A stretch of DNA of 64,000 nt from Isoperla grammatica. Lineage: Eukaryota > Arthropoda > Insecta > Plecoptera > Perlodidae. A program made the translations under genes and the position numbers. Of this stretch, positions 35,037 through 47,231 are shown piece by piece. The stretch is from assembly GCA_945910005.1 (NCBI GenBank), contig OX246739.1:36218608-36282607 (forward strand), written 5' to 3'. Positions within the stretch are counted from its first letter, which is position 1. Each line of letters opens with the position of its first letter. The notes under the pieces were generated by a model, which was given only the letters and a program-made list of their open reading frames with translations, was not told where the DNA came from and made no database searches.

Positions 35037-37424
35037 TAAGTCTAGCAAGTCAATCAGGAAAAATTAATTATGTGAAGAATAAAACTTGAAAATAGCAATT
35101 CATCTCATCGAAGTTTAGAACCAAATGATCAAATGTGTCAACTTGGCAACACCGCTCTGACTTGTTGACGATTAGTGCGTGATTCTTAGTGGCAGCATTT
35201 TACTATAGGCTGCAGTCCTAAGAGGCCGTTGTCCGCGTTATGCAAAACAGATGTATCTCTGCTACGTATATAAATCAACATAGCCATCGCACGACATCTA
35301 ACACGTCCGTGGAGATAACTCTGGTGCCTGATTGACGAGTGCGAATAGGTGGAGGGATACTTCTATGATTAAAACACTGTGATATTAACCATGTTTTTTT
35401 CAAGTAATATTATGAGAACACACAACGTTGAAAAGGCCTAACTTGGTTTCGTAAGTCTAAACACTGTATTAAAAGTTTAAAATACTATAATATTGAAATT
35501 AAATAATTTGTTATAAAATAGCTTCCACACTTACTGTAACGATTATAATATTTGAAACTTTTTAAATTCAGTTTTTAGTTCTAACGAAGCAACATTTTGG
35601 ATGTTATATTCATGACGTATCGTTCCCAATTTATTACCATAAAGTTTAATTTTGCAAAGTTTAACAAATTGTGATGTTCACTTAAGGTTGTGTTTTGTTA
35701 AACGACGTTAATAGTAAAATACCCCCAAAATCTCCGCTAGTCGCGCAGATCTCCATAGGTTGTTCAGAAACCCCAGTCGACCTCACTGTTCTGTTATCCG
35801 CACTGAGATCGCCCAGGCTACGCGTTCGAATACACGCGCGATAGAATCTTCTCGAACAAACAAGGTTAGAATAACGTCGTAACTTAAGCCTGGAAATAAA
35901 GATCAAACTTAGATATCTATTCTCGTGGGCTGTGTTACGTCATACTTTACCCTTGAATATCTCAATCCTCATGGACAAAATATTCAACTTTCTTCTCGTA
36001 CGGGGAAAAACCCTTTTGGCCACTTTCGATTTCAAGAAGAAAATTAACACGAATTTAAATTGTTATTCTGTCAATTCAGTATTATGTATAGTCAAGTTAT
36101 AATTTGATTTGCATCACCATCATACGTGCAAGCTATGCGTGTCTGCACCATTATCACCAACGGATTATCAGCTATTTTAGCTAGATCAGCTTATTTATGC
36201 AAGTCAATGTTATTATACTCCCTCAACATATTTCCATACACACTACGAAGTATTGACTGTATAGGCCTTAGGGTGACAGAAAAATAAATACAAGCAAAGG
36301 TAATGTTAAGTCGTCAATGTCAAATAAATAAATTGCTGAAACTACGATGGCAAAAAAATAGCTCCTGCGCTATCTCTTCATAATTTGGTTGGAATTGTTT
36401 TCAGCTATTATTTGAGCTCTCGTCTAAAATTCCATATCTGCTATTATAGAGAAAACAAAAGAAAGCACTCAGTAGTTCTGCTTCTTTTTTGTTTTAAAGT
36501 TCTATCATTGCACTTTACATTGTGAATTTATGATCGAGTGCATCACTATTTCAAATATTTCGCTACTTGAATTTGTAAACTTTCGTAACTGTCTTCTAAA
36601 AGCGTGTGTTATTTCAACGGTACAAATAGGGAACGCTCTCCATATCTATCAACACATTTAAACAAAAAGAAGCCACCCATAGAAAAACATTAATCCGTTC
36701 TATGAATTCGTCGTTCAATCCCGTTCAAAAATCCATAAAGTATGAACTAGGTGTGCGCTAGCTCATCTGGCAGATTTCCTCGACATTGTTCCATGTTGAC
36801 GCAGCAGAATGGCGGAGCGATATTCAATACCAGGTTTATTTTACTACGTTGCACTCCGACCGGAAGTTGGGACAATGGTGGCCCGGACAGATGTGAAACA
36901 ATGGCGGCGATGAAGCGTTGTTGGCGGCCTAGCTGTAGGGGTTGCCAATATTTGGCAGCGCTCGCCTACAATCCTGGCTGTTTGGCTCTACCTGCCGAAC
37001 CCTACCGCGACGCAGGATGTACCAATAGCATAAGACTCAATTGAGGAGGTTGTGATATCACAGGCGGACAAACAACGTGTTGCTAGGCAACTGCATTGGT
37101 GTATCTTTATTTGATTGGTGCACATTCAATGTTTGTCCGAAACAAAACACGGCATCGTGGCTATTTTTGGAATTGAGTCTTGTGCTATAGGCAAGCATTT
37201 CCAACTAGAATTTTTCAAAGGACCATAAACTAAAGATTGATGTGGTATATCCAAGCCAGGTTGTAACATTTCCTGCAGGAAGGGGGTGGATATAAATTAA
37301 CACCACTCCATTAAAGGCGACAAAAGTTGCAGTGACTGCTATAGTGAGTGACAGGGTTTCGCACCTGGATAGACATTATACTTGCCTGGAATATGTGGGT
37401 GCTGCCGTACTGTCCACAAACTAC
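35037..37424. other. Gene-poor region
   Basis: AT-rich up to about 36.7 kb. A GC-richer patch (36,750-37,045) carries a 97-codon frame with no domain, near several ATGGCGG words. No gene can be supported. Confidence 0.4.
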
Positions 37425-37560
37425 CGAGAGAGGTGGCTCAGCGGTAGCACGCACGGGTATACAATTCGGGAGGCCGCGGGAACGATTGTCACGAATCGGC
37501 AATCTTGACTTAGGCGTTTTAGAGGTTTTCCTCGGTAGTAAGAAAACCATCCTTTCCGTA
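37425..37560 (+). repeat. SINE-like repeat with pol III A-box
   Basis: CGAGAGAGGTGGCTCAGCGG, continuing with TAGCACGCACGG, contains a perfect A-box (TGGCTCAGCGG, 37433-37443). The expected B-box position, about 37,475, has only a weak match (GGAACGATTGT). The opening 24 bases recur at 40,304, so this is a dispersed family. Downstream GTTTTCCTCGGTAGTAAG may belong to the same element. An A-box with a decayed B-box in a repeated unit points to a tRNA-derived SINE. The 3' boundary is uncertain. Confidence 0.5.
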
Positions 37561-39740
37561 CCTCAAATATATTGGAATATAGTAGATCAAGATAGCGGTT
37601 GTTTGATGCTGAGTAGTTGCGAATTGAAGGCTATACTATTGTGGTGCCACTTATAGGATTGTGTTTAGTGAGAGTGACATAATCGGGACTACGTGAATCA
37701 TTTAACGTGTTATGATCATACAATCGTAAACAAGTCAAACTTCAATATTATTACAGTAGTTACGTTGTACAAACATGAACGTCAATACACAATATCAATA
37801 CAGTATAATTGCAAATACTGTACGAGCTCTAATGATTCTGGAGTCTCACGTGAAACGGTGGCCATAACCCAATACGAGCGCCACTAGCGCGGAGGTTTGA
37901 TCGAAAATGGTAAATAGGAAGAAAGTAAAAGTGTGGATCACGTGTGCATGTTCGGTTGGAAAATGTTATGTTCCCTTGGACTTTGCTCACATATTTGTTC
38001 TATTTAGCAATCTAGGTTTTCGGTAAACGATACGATGCCATAATGACATCATTTTTAAGTGCTTTTTAGGGTAGGATATGTAATAAGGTACCAACGTGAC
38101 AAATAAACACTGGTTACTTTTACTCTGCACAGTCTAAAACTTGCATAGTTTTTGGAACGATGAGACAAAATACATTTGGCCATCATTTCTCATTCAAGTG
38201 TAACATACCATATGGCCAAGTAAACTACACTTAATGTTACAAAACACTGAAACGTGTTACATTCAGATGAGACTTGCATGGTACGTGTACCGGATATTAT
38301 TTGAAAATTGACTAAAGATAATGTGCAAAATATAAAAATGAAAGTAAAATACAAGAAATAACCACATCCACACCAATTCATATTATTTATGAAAAGCTTA
38401 CGAGCTAAGGTTTCTGTATCAATATTGTATATTTTGGTTTTGAGATGGCAAAACCCTCAAACTATCAACGGTGATTTAACGCAAACATGGCCGCCACTAG
38501 CATAGTTGTACAGTATACATCCAACCTGTGAATAAAGCTCCTAGACTATCAGTTACATAATGAATTCTCTCAATATTCCGTTCCACCGTTAATCCAGTTC
38601 AATTCGCCTCGATGGAAATATCCGCTCCAACTATCTTCGAGTAGTCCCAACCCAACCCCCAACCACCCCTGGATCGCAGTCTGCACAGGCACTTGTTATA
38701 ATGCGTTTCAAATAGACCATTGAGTGCTTCATATACAACCCCCAGTTGATTTAGCGTAGATCCCTAGAGAGGCAGAGCTCCACTCTTTTCAATGACAGTT
38801 TGTGTTACCTTTCAAAGGGTTATTGTTGGAGGACGTTCACTGTACCGTGCTCGTACTCGCTCGTGCTATCGTATGGATTCTTTAATTACATCGGCTGTAG
38901 AGACAGTAATAATACCAACAGTAGTGTGTTATTGTTTGATATTTTGCACATTGGTTTGTCTGTTATGTGTGATGAGTAAAGTACGACACAATATGTGTAC
39001 AATATGTACACATACGGACCACAGTAAATGAAATAAATGTGCACTTTATTGTGAAATAACTCAACTGTTTTAATTTACATTGATGGCTCACGTTACGTTT
39101 TATATAAACACGTGTAAAGTTAAAGCAAGACAGTTGAATGTACATAATACCATAAAGATCAGTTAGAGCTTAATAATAATATTACATAGTCTCAGCAAAA
39201 TTATGCAAATACACATTGTTGTTTCGTGAACTATTTAACTAACACACCCACCCCCGCCCCCGCCCCCCGCCACCTCCTCTCCACGAACTCTTGCTCACAA
39301 TGATATTTGGGGTTTAACGTCTCATATTTTTGCAACAACATATTTATACTCACTCTTGCTCACCCGTTGTTACGCTTATTTGCTCTGATTTAAGTTGGAA
39401 TCATTATTAATCTACAATTTTATAAGTTGCATTGGTGCTACCTTTGTTGTCACACCTTTTGACGTTGTTATTTTGCTTTTAGTTGTACTACTTTATAAAT
39501 CAGTTCTACAGGGAAAATAGTAATATAAAACCTTCAAATATAGAGAATAACATACAGATACAATTTGGTGCAGAACAAGTAAATAAAGCAGAAGGGTAAA
39601 CACAACAAAACAACAAGAGGGGTAACGACGGATTAGAGAGAGATTGAGAACACCACATTCACATTATATTTTAATGCCTTTTTAAAATCTACACCATAAA
39701 CCTAATGGAATGTTGTAAATCCCAAGACAAAGTTTCATTG
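37561..39740. other. No gene seen
   Basis: AT-rich. A C-rich CCCCCGCCCCCGCCCCCC run lies at 39,251-39,271. Frames of up to 79 codons are unremarkable. Confidence 0.45.
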
Positions 39741-39754
39741 GCGAGGGATTTCGA

Positions 39755-40070
39755 GTAGGGTGGCAGCGGGTGGGGAGGAGAGGGGAGGGGAGGGGAGAGA
39801 TGGACGTCGCCATTCCTTGACTAATCAAAGCATTCGCAGCATAAATCCATGCCGAGCGTTATTTCACGCTCGAGACTCTCACTGATGGTCATTCTGCTCG
39901 GCTACGCTCGGCTTCGCTCGGCCCCATTCAGCCGATTCAATTCAATCCGCTCTCTAAATGGACTATTTCAATTATATCGCCCCGTGATCAACGAAACTAT
40001 TTATAGACACATCATTGCAAGCCAAATTTATCATTCATGCACACGAATCAATATTCGAAGCTCAACTTAA
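39755..40070. promoter_or_regulatory. G-tract island followed by unusually ordered sequence
   Basis: AGGGGAGGGGAGGGGAGAG (39,779-39,799) is followed by a mixed-composition stretch with GACTAATCAAAG, GCTCGGCTACGCTCGGCTTC and a long CAATTCAATCCGCTCTCTAA stretch. A 73-codon frame lacks any domain. Its composition resembles the other tract-plus-ATTA islands. Possible conserved non-coding element. Confidence 0.25.
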
Positions 40071-40303
40071 TTCTGCTATTGTGAGGAACGGGACACGTAT
40101 AGATTACGTGAAGTACGTGTCTGATTTGCGTTTTCCGTTCCCATTGAATAGCATGATAAAATATGCACGTATATAAGCGAACATTTGCGTTTCTTTCGTA
40201 CTTAAAAAACACTTGAAAAAGACATTTAAAACTTACATACACGCCAGAATGTCAAGTAGATTTTAGTAGTGTCTTCGTCCGTCAAATAACTACAACTCGT
40301 CAA

Positions 40304-40350
40304 TCGAGAGAGTTGGCTCAGCGGTAGCGAACGAGGCTGTAACTCTTGGA
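40304..40350 (+). repeat. SINE head truncated at the minisatellite
   Basis: CGAGAGAGTTGGCTCAGCGG, continuing with TAGCGAACG, matches the start of the element at 37425-37560, including the perfect A-box. Similarity stops near 40,340, and the 43-bp array begins 10-20 bp later. Confidence 0.5.
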
Positions 40351-40359
40351 TTGTTGGGG

Positions 40360-41756
40360 ATGTTGACAAAAACTACTCCGAGCGGTTCATCGAGAGCAAA
40401 TATGTTGACAAGAAACTACTCCTAGCGGTTCACCGAGAGCAAAGATGTTGACAAGAAACTACTACTAGCGGTTCACCGAGAGCAAAGACGTTGACAAGAA
40501 ACTACTACTAGCGGTTCGCCGAGAGCAAAGATGTTGACAAGAAACTACTACTAGCGGTTCACCGAGAGCAAAGACGTTGACAAAAACTACTAGAGGTTCA
40601 CCGAGAGCAAAGGCGTTGACAAGACACTACTCCTAGCAGTGCACCGAGAGTAAAGACGTTGATAAGAAACTACTCCTAGTGGTTCACCGAGAGCAAAGAT
40701 GTTGACAAGAAACTACTCCTAGCGGTTCACCGAGAGAAAAGACGTTTTCAAAAAACCACTCCTAGCGGTTCACTGAGAGCAAAGACGTTGACAAGAAACT
40801 ACTCCTATAGCAGTTTACCGAGAGCAAAGGCGTTGACAAGAAGCTACTCCTAGCGGTTCACTGAGAGTAAAGACGTTGACAAGAAACTACTCCTAGCGGT
40901 TCACCGAGAGCAAAGACGTTGACAAGAAACTAGCGGTGTACCGAGAGCAAAGGCGTTAACAAGAAACTACTCCTAGTGGTTCACCGAGAGCAAAGACGTT
41001 GACAAGAAACTAGCGGTGTACCGAGAGCAAAGGCGTTAACAAGAAACTACTCCTAGCGGTTCACCGAGAGCAAAGACGTTGACAAGAAACTACTCCTAGC
41101 AGTTTACCGAGAGCAAAGGCGTTGACAAGAAACTACTCCTAGCAGTTTACCGAGAGCAAAGGCGTTGACAAGAAACTACTCCTAGCGGTTCACCGAGAGC
41201 AAAAACGTTGACAAGAAACTACTCCTAGCAGTTTACCGAGAGCAAAGGCGTTGACAAGAAACTACTCCTAGCAGTTTACCGAGAGCAAAGGCGTTGACAA
41301 GAAACTACTCCTAGCGGTTCACCGAGAGCAAAGACGTTGACAAGAAACTACTCCTAGCGGTTCACCGAGAGCAAAGACGTTGACAAGAAACTACTCCTAG
41401 CGGTTCACCGAGAGCAAAGGCGTTGACAAGAAACTACTCCTAGCGGTTCACCGAGAGCAAAGGCGTTGACAAGAAACTACTCCTAGTGGTTCACCGAGAG
41501 CAAAGACGTTGACAAGAAACTACTCCTAGCGGTTCACCGAGAGCAAAGACGTTGACAAGAAACTACTCCTAGCGGTTCACCGAGAGCAAAGGCGTTGACA
41601 AGAAACTACTCCTAGCGGTTCACCGAGAGCAAAGGCGTTGACAAGAAACTACTCCTAGCGGTTCACCGAGAGCAAAGACGTTGACAAGAAACTACTCCTA
41701 GCGGTTCACCGAGAGCAAAGACGTTGACAAGAAACTACTCGTAGCGGTTTACCAAG
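40360..41756 (+). repeat. 43-bp minisatellite, about 32 copies
   Basis: The unit CGGTTCACCGAGAGCAAAGA, then CGTTGACAAGAAACTACTCC, then TAG repeats with a 43-bp period. Copies toward the left edge are most diverged and several are shortened, for example two copies lacking the CTACTC segment near 40,925 and 41,010. Copies from about 41,300 to 41,720 are nearly identical, which indicates recent homogenisation at the right end. A GTTTACC variant recurs in pairs between 41,100 and 41,290, evidence for a higher-order block. No long frame. Confidence 0.95.
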
Positions 41757-42062
41757 ATCGTTCTCCTCTTCCCCAAGACAGAGAACTCAACCGACACAGT
41801 TTGCTGGTTTATTCAGTATGAGAGTCACGTGGACATTGTTGTTTATTTTTCCGTGAGTTGTCTACGTTGGCCAGCCTAGCTGCTGTTTGCGCTCTCTGCC
41901 GCCGCTCATTTCAGCGCTGTTTACCCGCGTTCACGGTGCGCTAACTCTTACCCTCGGCTGCCCATAGGCCTACATAACCCGGCACTCGTTCGGAGGACTC
42001 GGAGGGTGTAGACCGTTGCACAGCCGGTGAACACTCGCCCGCCGCAGACCCGTTGCACTTTC
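41757..42062. other. GC-richer unique segment next to the minisatellite
   Basis: About 55% GC by eye with many CG dinucleotides. No domain is recognisable in any frame. It could be a promoter-like CpG-containing segment or part of an old transposon. It ends abruptly in AT-rich DNA at about 42,062. Confidence 0.3.
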
Positions 42063-42927
42063 AGTAATTATTATATCTCAGAGAAACTAATGGAAACTAG
42101 TAGCCAGACTATTAGAACCAACCTCGCTAAATAAATATCTTGAGAACGCTACACTTTATTGAAAAAGTGGCGACTAATCAACATTTAGGTTTGTAAGAGA
42201 TTTAAAAAATGTAAAGTATTTAAAAAGTGTAACTATATTTTTAGTCCTAGTGAATAATATTTGGAAGCCACTTTAAAGAAATAATAGTAAATTAGGTTTC
42301 AAAATGAGAACTGCAATCATTGATATTTATAATTTTGTTAATCCGGATTTTTAGTTTTTTTTTTTTTTAATTTGAATGAAACTAAATGTCAGTAAAGGTT
42401 ATTAAAAATCTGTGATTTTGAGTGGGTTGAGTTTGAAAATTTGAAAACCACATGTCCCGTTTGTCGGCGGTGGCACAAAAGAAGCCTGTATACATGTTGT
42501 TAGCAAATACTTCACCAGAAATATTATGTTGTTGGGTAAATAAATAAATAAATAAATAATTTTACAAAACAAAATGTATAAAAAATATTATTTCTATAAT
42601 TAGACACAGTTATATCAAAGAGTTGTTCATAAACTGTATTTCTAATATGTGATACTAATTAAATGTGAAAAATGAAAGCCTAGAGTTCAATCGTGACGTC
42701 ATCACCAACGTATCGATACGTTGGTGGAGGTGCCGGGTAGAAGAAATGGTTGGATATTTTACTTTTAAGTTGAGCTTGTAAACTTTTCCATCGCTTTTTA
42801 TCTTATAAGAAGCAACATAATAACACACATTGGATATATCCAATTTGATATATCCAATATCCAAAAATTGCATATATGCAATTTTTTATTTGTCTTGAAA
42901 TGTGCTTTATCACACAAATTTCATTTC
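42063..42927. other. AT-rich, with a TAAA microsatellite
   Basis: AAATAAATAAATAAATAAAT lies at about 42,537-42,560. A palindromic TTGGATATATCCAA-type patch sits at 42,829-42,860. A CRE palindrome is at 42694-42701. No gene seen. Confidence 0.5.
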
Positions 42928-43690
42928 TTATTAAGCGAGCGAAGCGAGCGTTTCCACTTGACTCTTATGGCACTTCGTTCTGTTTTTTTTTTGTTTGTTT
43001 GTTTTTTTGTTTGTTTTTTTTTTGTTTTTATGTCCGTCGATAGCGGTAAAACGGAAAGTCCGATCAACTTGAAATTTGGATCATCCACAAGCCTCAATGT
43101 GGATTGAACGTGTATAGTTTTGAGGCAAAATCGTTCGGAAAGTTACAAAGTTACACCATAGTTACTGCAAAATATTTTTCTGAAACAAAATGGCGGCCAA
43201 ATGTGAGATAGCCAGATTTTTCAACAGATTTTTCCGGTCACGAATATGTTAATGTAATGGCGATCTGATAAGTATTGGCAAAGTTACACCAAAGTTACTC
43301 GAAAATATATTTCTGAAACACAGTAACAGCAAAATGTGAGGTGGCTATCTTATAGTAAATTTTTGTCTGGTCACGAATATACTAATGTTAACGCGATCCG
43401 ATACGTATTAGAGGCAGAAATTACATTTCTATTGCTGTCAATAACTGTTAGTAACGGTGGCGGACCGTGTTGAAAACATGACCACGAAAATTCTTAGCAA
43501 CGCACATTGCACTGCATACAACAATGTCGGAAAGTATAATAGCCATGGAAATAAGAACAATTTTTGCAATGCGCATTCTTGAATTGTTGTTAATTGTTGT
43601 TCGTATTAGCATTGAAAACTTTTCACCAGAAAGTTCGTAGATATTGACGCGCTCGCTTATCAACGCGTCAAACAGAGCGTTTTCCTAGTA
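42928..43690 (+). repeat. Dispersed 0.75-kb repeat, copy A
   Basis: Runs from TTATTAAGCGAGCGAAGCGA to GAGCGTTTTCCTAGTA and matches 50053-50780 along its whole length in the same orientation. Shared words include TCGATAGCGG, ACGGAAAGTCC, AATGTGGATTGA and TTCTTAGCAACG. A T/GTTT-rich expansion (42,985-43,028) is unique to this copy. GCGAGCGAAGCGAGC near the start and GCGCTCGCTTATC near the end are partly complementary. Minus-strand frames (43,448-43,663) match those in copy B over about 50 residues. They may be the remains of a coding part or only shared text. Confidence 0.85.
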
Positions 43691-44895
43691 TGTTTATGTA
43701 TATGTTTACCAAATCCAGTTATTAATCTGATTTAAAAACGAGGACACTAACTAAAACTACAATTTACATTAAAACAATTGTAAAAATACCGAAAACTATA
43801 AAAATAGCAATCAAGATAACACATAACTAGACAAACTATTATCGAAAATGGAACATTGAATACAAATTATTTGAAAAATGTTTTTCAAATTGTATTTAAA
43901 ATTAAAATTATAAAAGCGAAACCACTTGCGATGCAGCTATACTTGCTAAAACAAAACAATTTGAATCGTTTTTTTTTTATCGGAACTATACTTTCCGTAC
44001 ACTCGACTCCCCGCTATCGGAAAACGAAAGAAGCAATGTGCTAATGTGGGCATGTCTCTTCTAAAAGCCCGGCCGATGTATTAGCTTTTAGCCGGGTTGT
44101 TTCTTCCGGGCCATCTTATCATTTAGCTGACAGGCCGGCCGGTCGGCGCGCAGCAATGGGATGTTATTGTCAAGACGAGATCGCCCCTTGAATGTCGATG
44201 TGATGCGCACGGGAGATTACTCGACCGAGATCAAAGTTAACATCAATAAAAACTATGGTCTGCTGCTTTCAGACGGGGCGAGCTTATTCTATAGTATCTT
44301 CGTGCGTGGCTTCTTCTGGGTCTCTTCGGACTCCAGTCGTATGGTGTATTATTCAGCAACCACGAAAAAAATTTAATTTTTAGATTCGGTCACTTCTTCC
44401 CAAAAGCAGTGTTTCGTCGGTCCCACAAGTTATACGGTTTACATTCATTTTTTTAAAAGTATAAATGTCAAGCGTAAAATCAGTTTTGATTTCGAAGGTA
44501 CTTGAAGCTGAATGCCAGCTGCCTCGTGATTAAGTGGCACTTATTTACCACATACATTTTGCCTTTTATTGTCCTTTGTGTGAAACCCGTGTTACGCACA
44601 CAACGACAGTCAAGCGGTTGACAGTCGAGCGGTTGACAGTCAAGCCTGACAAGTAGAAATCACAATTCCAGAATGAATTAAATTTTAACAAATTATTAAT
44701 AAAAACGCTACTTCAAGGGTATATTAATTATATTACATTAAAACATAATAAATATTTTCATAAATCAAGTCAAAATCAAGTCAAACAAGTAAAACAATTA
44801 TAAATCAAATATTTTGATGAATTTTGATGAAGTCCCCTTAACAAGTCACAACATTCACATCTTCATCACAATCACAACACAAGACTGGTTTCCTT
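43691..44895. other. AT-rich, one hairpin patch, one short tandem repeat
   Basis: At 44,060-44,160, AAAGCCCGGCCGATG and TTTTAGCCGGGTTG form a hairpin and GC-richer text follows. At 44,600-44,645, GACAGTCAAGCGGTT repeats three times with a 17-bp period. A 71-codon frame at 44,161-44,376 has no domain. Confidence 0.4.
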
Positions 44896-45380
44896 GTCGA
44901 CCGCAGGTGTAACGTGTCTTCCCATTGGCCGAGAGAACTCTTCAATGTCACGTGACACGCGTCTTTGCTGCCAACTGTTTGTCATCCGCTCGTTAAATAA
45001 CCCCACTAATAAGAAATACCAACCTTTGAAACACTGTCACTTCCGTCACCAAAGAGAACCAAACGAAAGTCGAAAAGAAAGTTGGTCCGTCTGTCATTAA
45101 ATTTGTCCACCCTTGTAATTACGCTCGGTGGAGCTTCTGTTGTGTTATTGTGTGGGCCCCGCTCATTAGCCCCTCGGTGACGTCTCACTCGTTAGGTCCG
45201 TCACGTCCACCCCCCCCCCCCCCCCCCACCCCCCGACCAACTTCTGACATCGCGGCCGAACAATAGACTCGCCCAATTACTGTCTCCCCCCCCCACCCCC
45301 CACCCACGCCCCCGACCCCGAAACCACCGCCGCACACCATGACATGCGCTTAACTTAACATCACACGTTTCAATGGTACG
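44896..45380. promoter_or_regulatory. C-tract island with CCCAATTACTG
   Basis: Two C-rich tracts (45210-45227 and about 45,287-45,320) flank CGCCCAATTACTGTCTCC (45,269-45,286). Left of them lies balanced sequence with CATTAG and CACGTGACACG. Short frames only, with Gly/Pro runs from the tracts. One of the clearest of the tract-plus-AATTA islands. Confidence 0.28.
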
Positions 45381-46640
45381 CATGACAAGTGTTAGCCTCG
45401 GACATGGTTGGAAATATTAAATGAAAAACCACCGCCTGGCTGGTTGGTTTGGTCGTTCCTACTCCCGGGTCGCTTCTTCGAGCTCGACGTTAAGGTCGGG
45501 TTAGAGGGGAGTCTAGTTACATAACTCACCGCAAGATGGCATCGCAAGTTGGTATTTTATAAACCAATATTACTTATCGTTCATGACGCTAAACGTTGAC
45601 TCGAGTGTTCAATTACCGTCACCAGCAATGGTGATTTTTTGTTTTAGCTAGCAGTAAAAGGGTCAAATGGTGAACAATGTAATTTGATTGTACAATTAAC
45701 TAGCGGATAGTCTGCATGTGTACACCTAGATCACATATGTAACAGGGAACTGTGCCAAAATTTTGTAAATAATGTTTTCTCTTGTGGTCACAAGACAAAA
45801 CATTGTGCCAACTTTTCAATAAATGTTAATTATTTTAGCTTAATCCATCAAAGAGAAGTTAAAAAGCATAAAACAATAAACATTACTACTGAATTCACAT
45901 TATTGGATCTTTTAGTGTTCGATATGTTCCCAAATATAACTCTATGCTAAAACATTCGTATATTTTGCGATAATACACCAATTACCTTTCACGGTATAAC
46001 ATTATAGACGCCGGAACACTTGGCAAGTTGTTTGAATCACAATGTAAAATGGAGACCTCAAGCTGTAACATCCTTAGTTCTAGATAGGCATGTTACACAT
46101 TATTTGTAAGCTTATAACTAATTTAGAGGACGTGGGATTTGGTTTTTAAACAGAATCAATTTTATGATCTCTAGATGTGTCTAAAGCTTCGGATAATTGT
46201 TATGGAAACCGAAATTGAGGTACCTAGTATATAATGTTTAAAATGTTGTTAATCTTGCTTTTAATCAAAACCCTTCTACCTGTTTTTCGAATGGTCTACT
46301 ATAACTGTTAAACAATATTGTGCTGTTCATGTAAGCTTAGTTATGTAGTGTAATTATAATTTAATTTGAAATACAAATTAAGCTCTCTGACAAAATAAAA
46401 ATAAAAAAGGGAAATATCAAAATTAATGTCTCCTGCTACCTCACTAGAGTCATTACATGTAGACCCTCGTAAGATTCAGTAGGTAGTTAGTGTCCACATT
46501 TAACACTGATAAAGAGAAACGCTCATCTATGTTGCAGTCTGTCTTCCTATCAGCTTTCATCTCAGGTTCATAATGATACTGTTCTCTACCCCAATGTTGG
46601 GATATGTGCACTCAGACTAAAGCCAATATCAACAATAGCC
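45381..46640. other. AT-rich, no gene seen
   Basis: No repeat, RNA gene or frame worth naming. Confidence 0.5.
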
Positions 46641-47231
46641 TCATTTCAAGATGAAAGCCATGTTCTGTCTAGATTCCTCGAGCCAACACCAACATAAATG
46701 TTTTCGAATGTCTTATTGGATAAAGTATCTTGTGTGTGCTATATATATTGTGATGTGTATTGTACTCGTTCACATTTCGGTCCAACGGTTTCGCTGCGTT
46801 CATTCGAGTTTGGATGCCAGGCACGACGGTGGCGCGGTGAAGACCCTGCTGTGGCGGTTGAGGGAACTACTCGTGCGAGTCTACGTCAGATAAACGGCTC
46901 GTCACCCGCAAACCGCCGACTTCTTACCCCTCCACCCCCTACCCCTCCCTCCCACTGTGCGCGCACCGGATCCGACGGAGGATGGAGTTATTCCTACCTT
47001 GCCACCAAACAACTTCCTGGCCACACTCTGCTCCCCGCTCAGTCTCGGTCCGACATCATTATAACCAGGCACAATGGACAATTAAGATCAACTGACAATA
47101 TCAACTCGGGGTTGAATGATAAGAGTGGTCGCCAAAGGCAGTCTACACTGTTTGATAACTTTATTTTACTCGCATTTTTAAAACGCTATAAAATCATAAT
47201 TTCAGAAAGACAGATTACTGGAGTCAACTAA
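46641..47231 (+). other. GC-richer island crossed by a 177-codon frame
   Basis: A frame from 46,698 to 47,231 reads without stops through a GC-rich core (46,820-47,060). It has no recognisable domain and changes character from Cys/Tyr-rich to Pro/Thr-rich to Ser/Asn-rich text, as expected from composition drift and not from one protein. The core contains CCCCTCCACCCCCTACCCCT and, on the right, GACAATTAAGATC. I favour a regulatory island over a gene, but an exon cannot be excluded. Confidence 0.2.

Noticed and set aside
40360..41756. Repeat-and-spacer or coding repeat array
   Set aside because: A 43-bp period is not a multiple of three, stops occur in all frames and there are no spacers.
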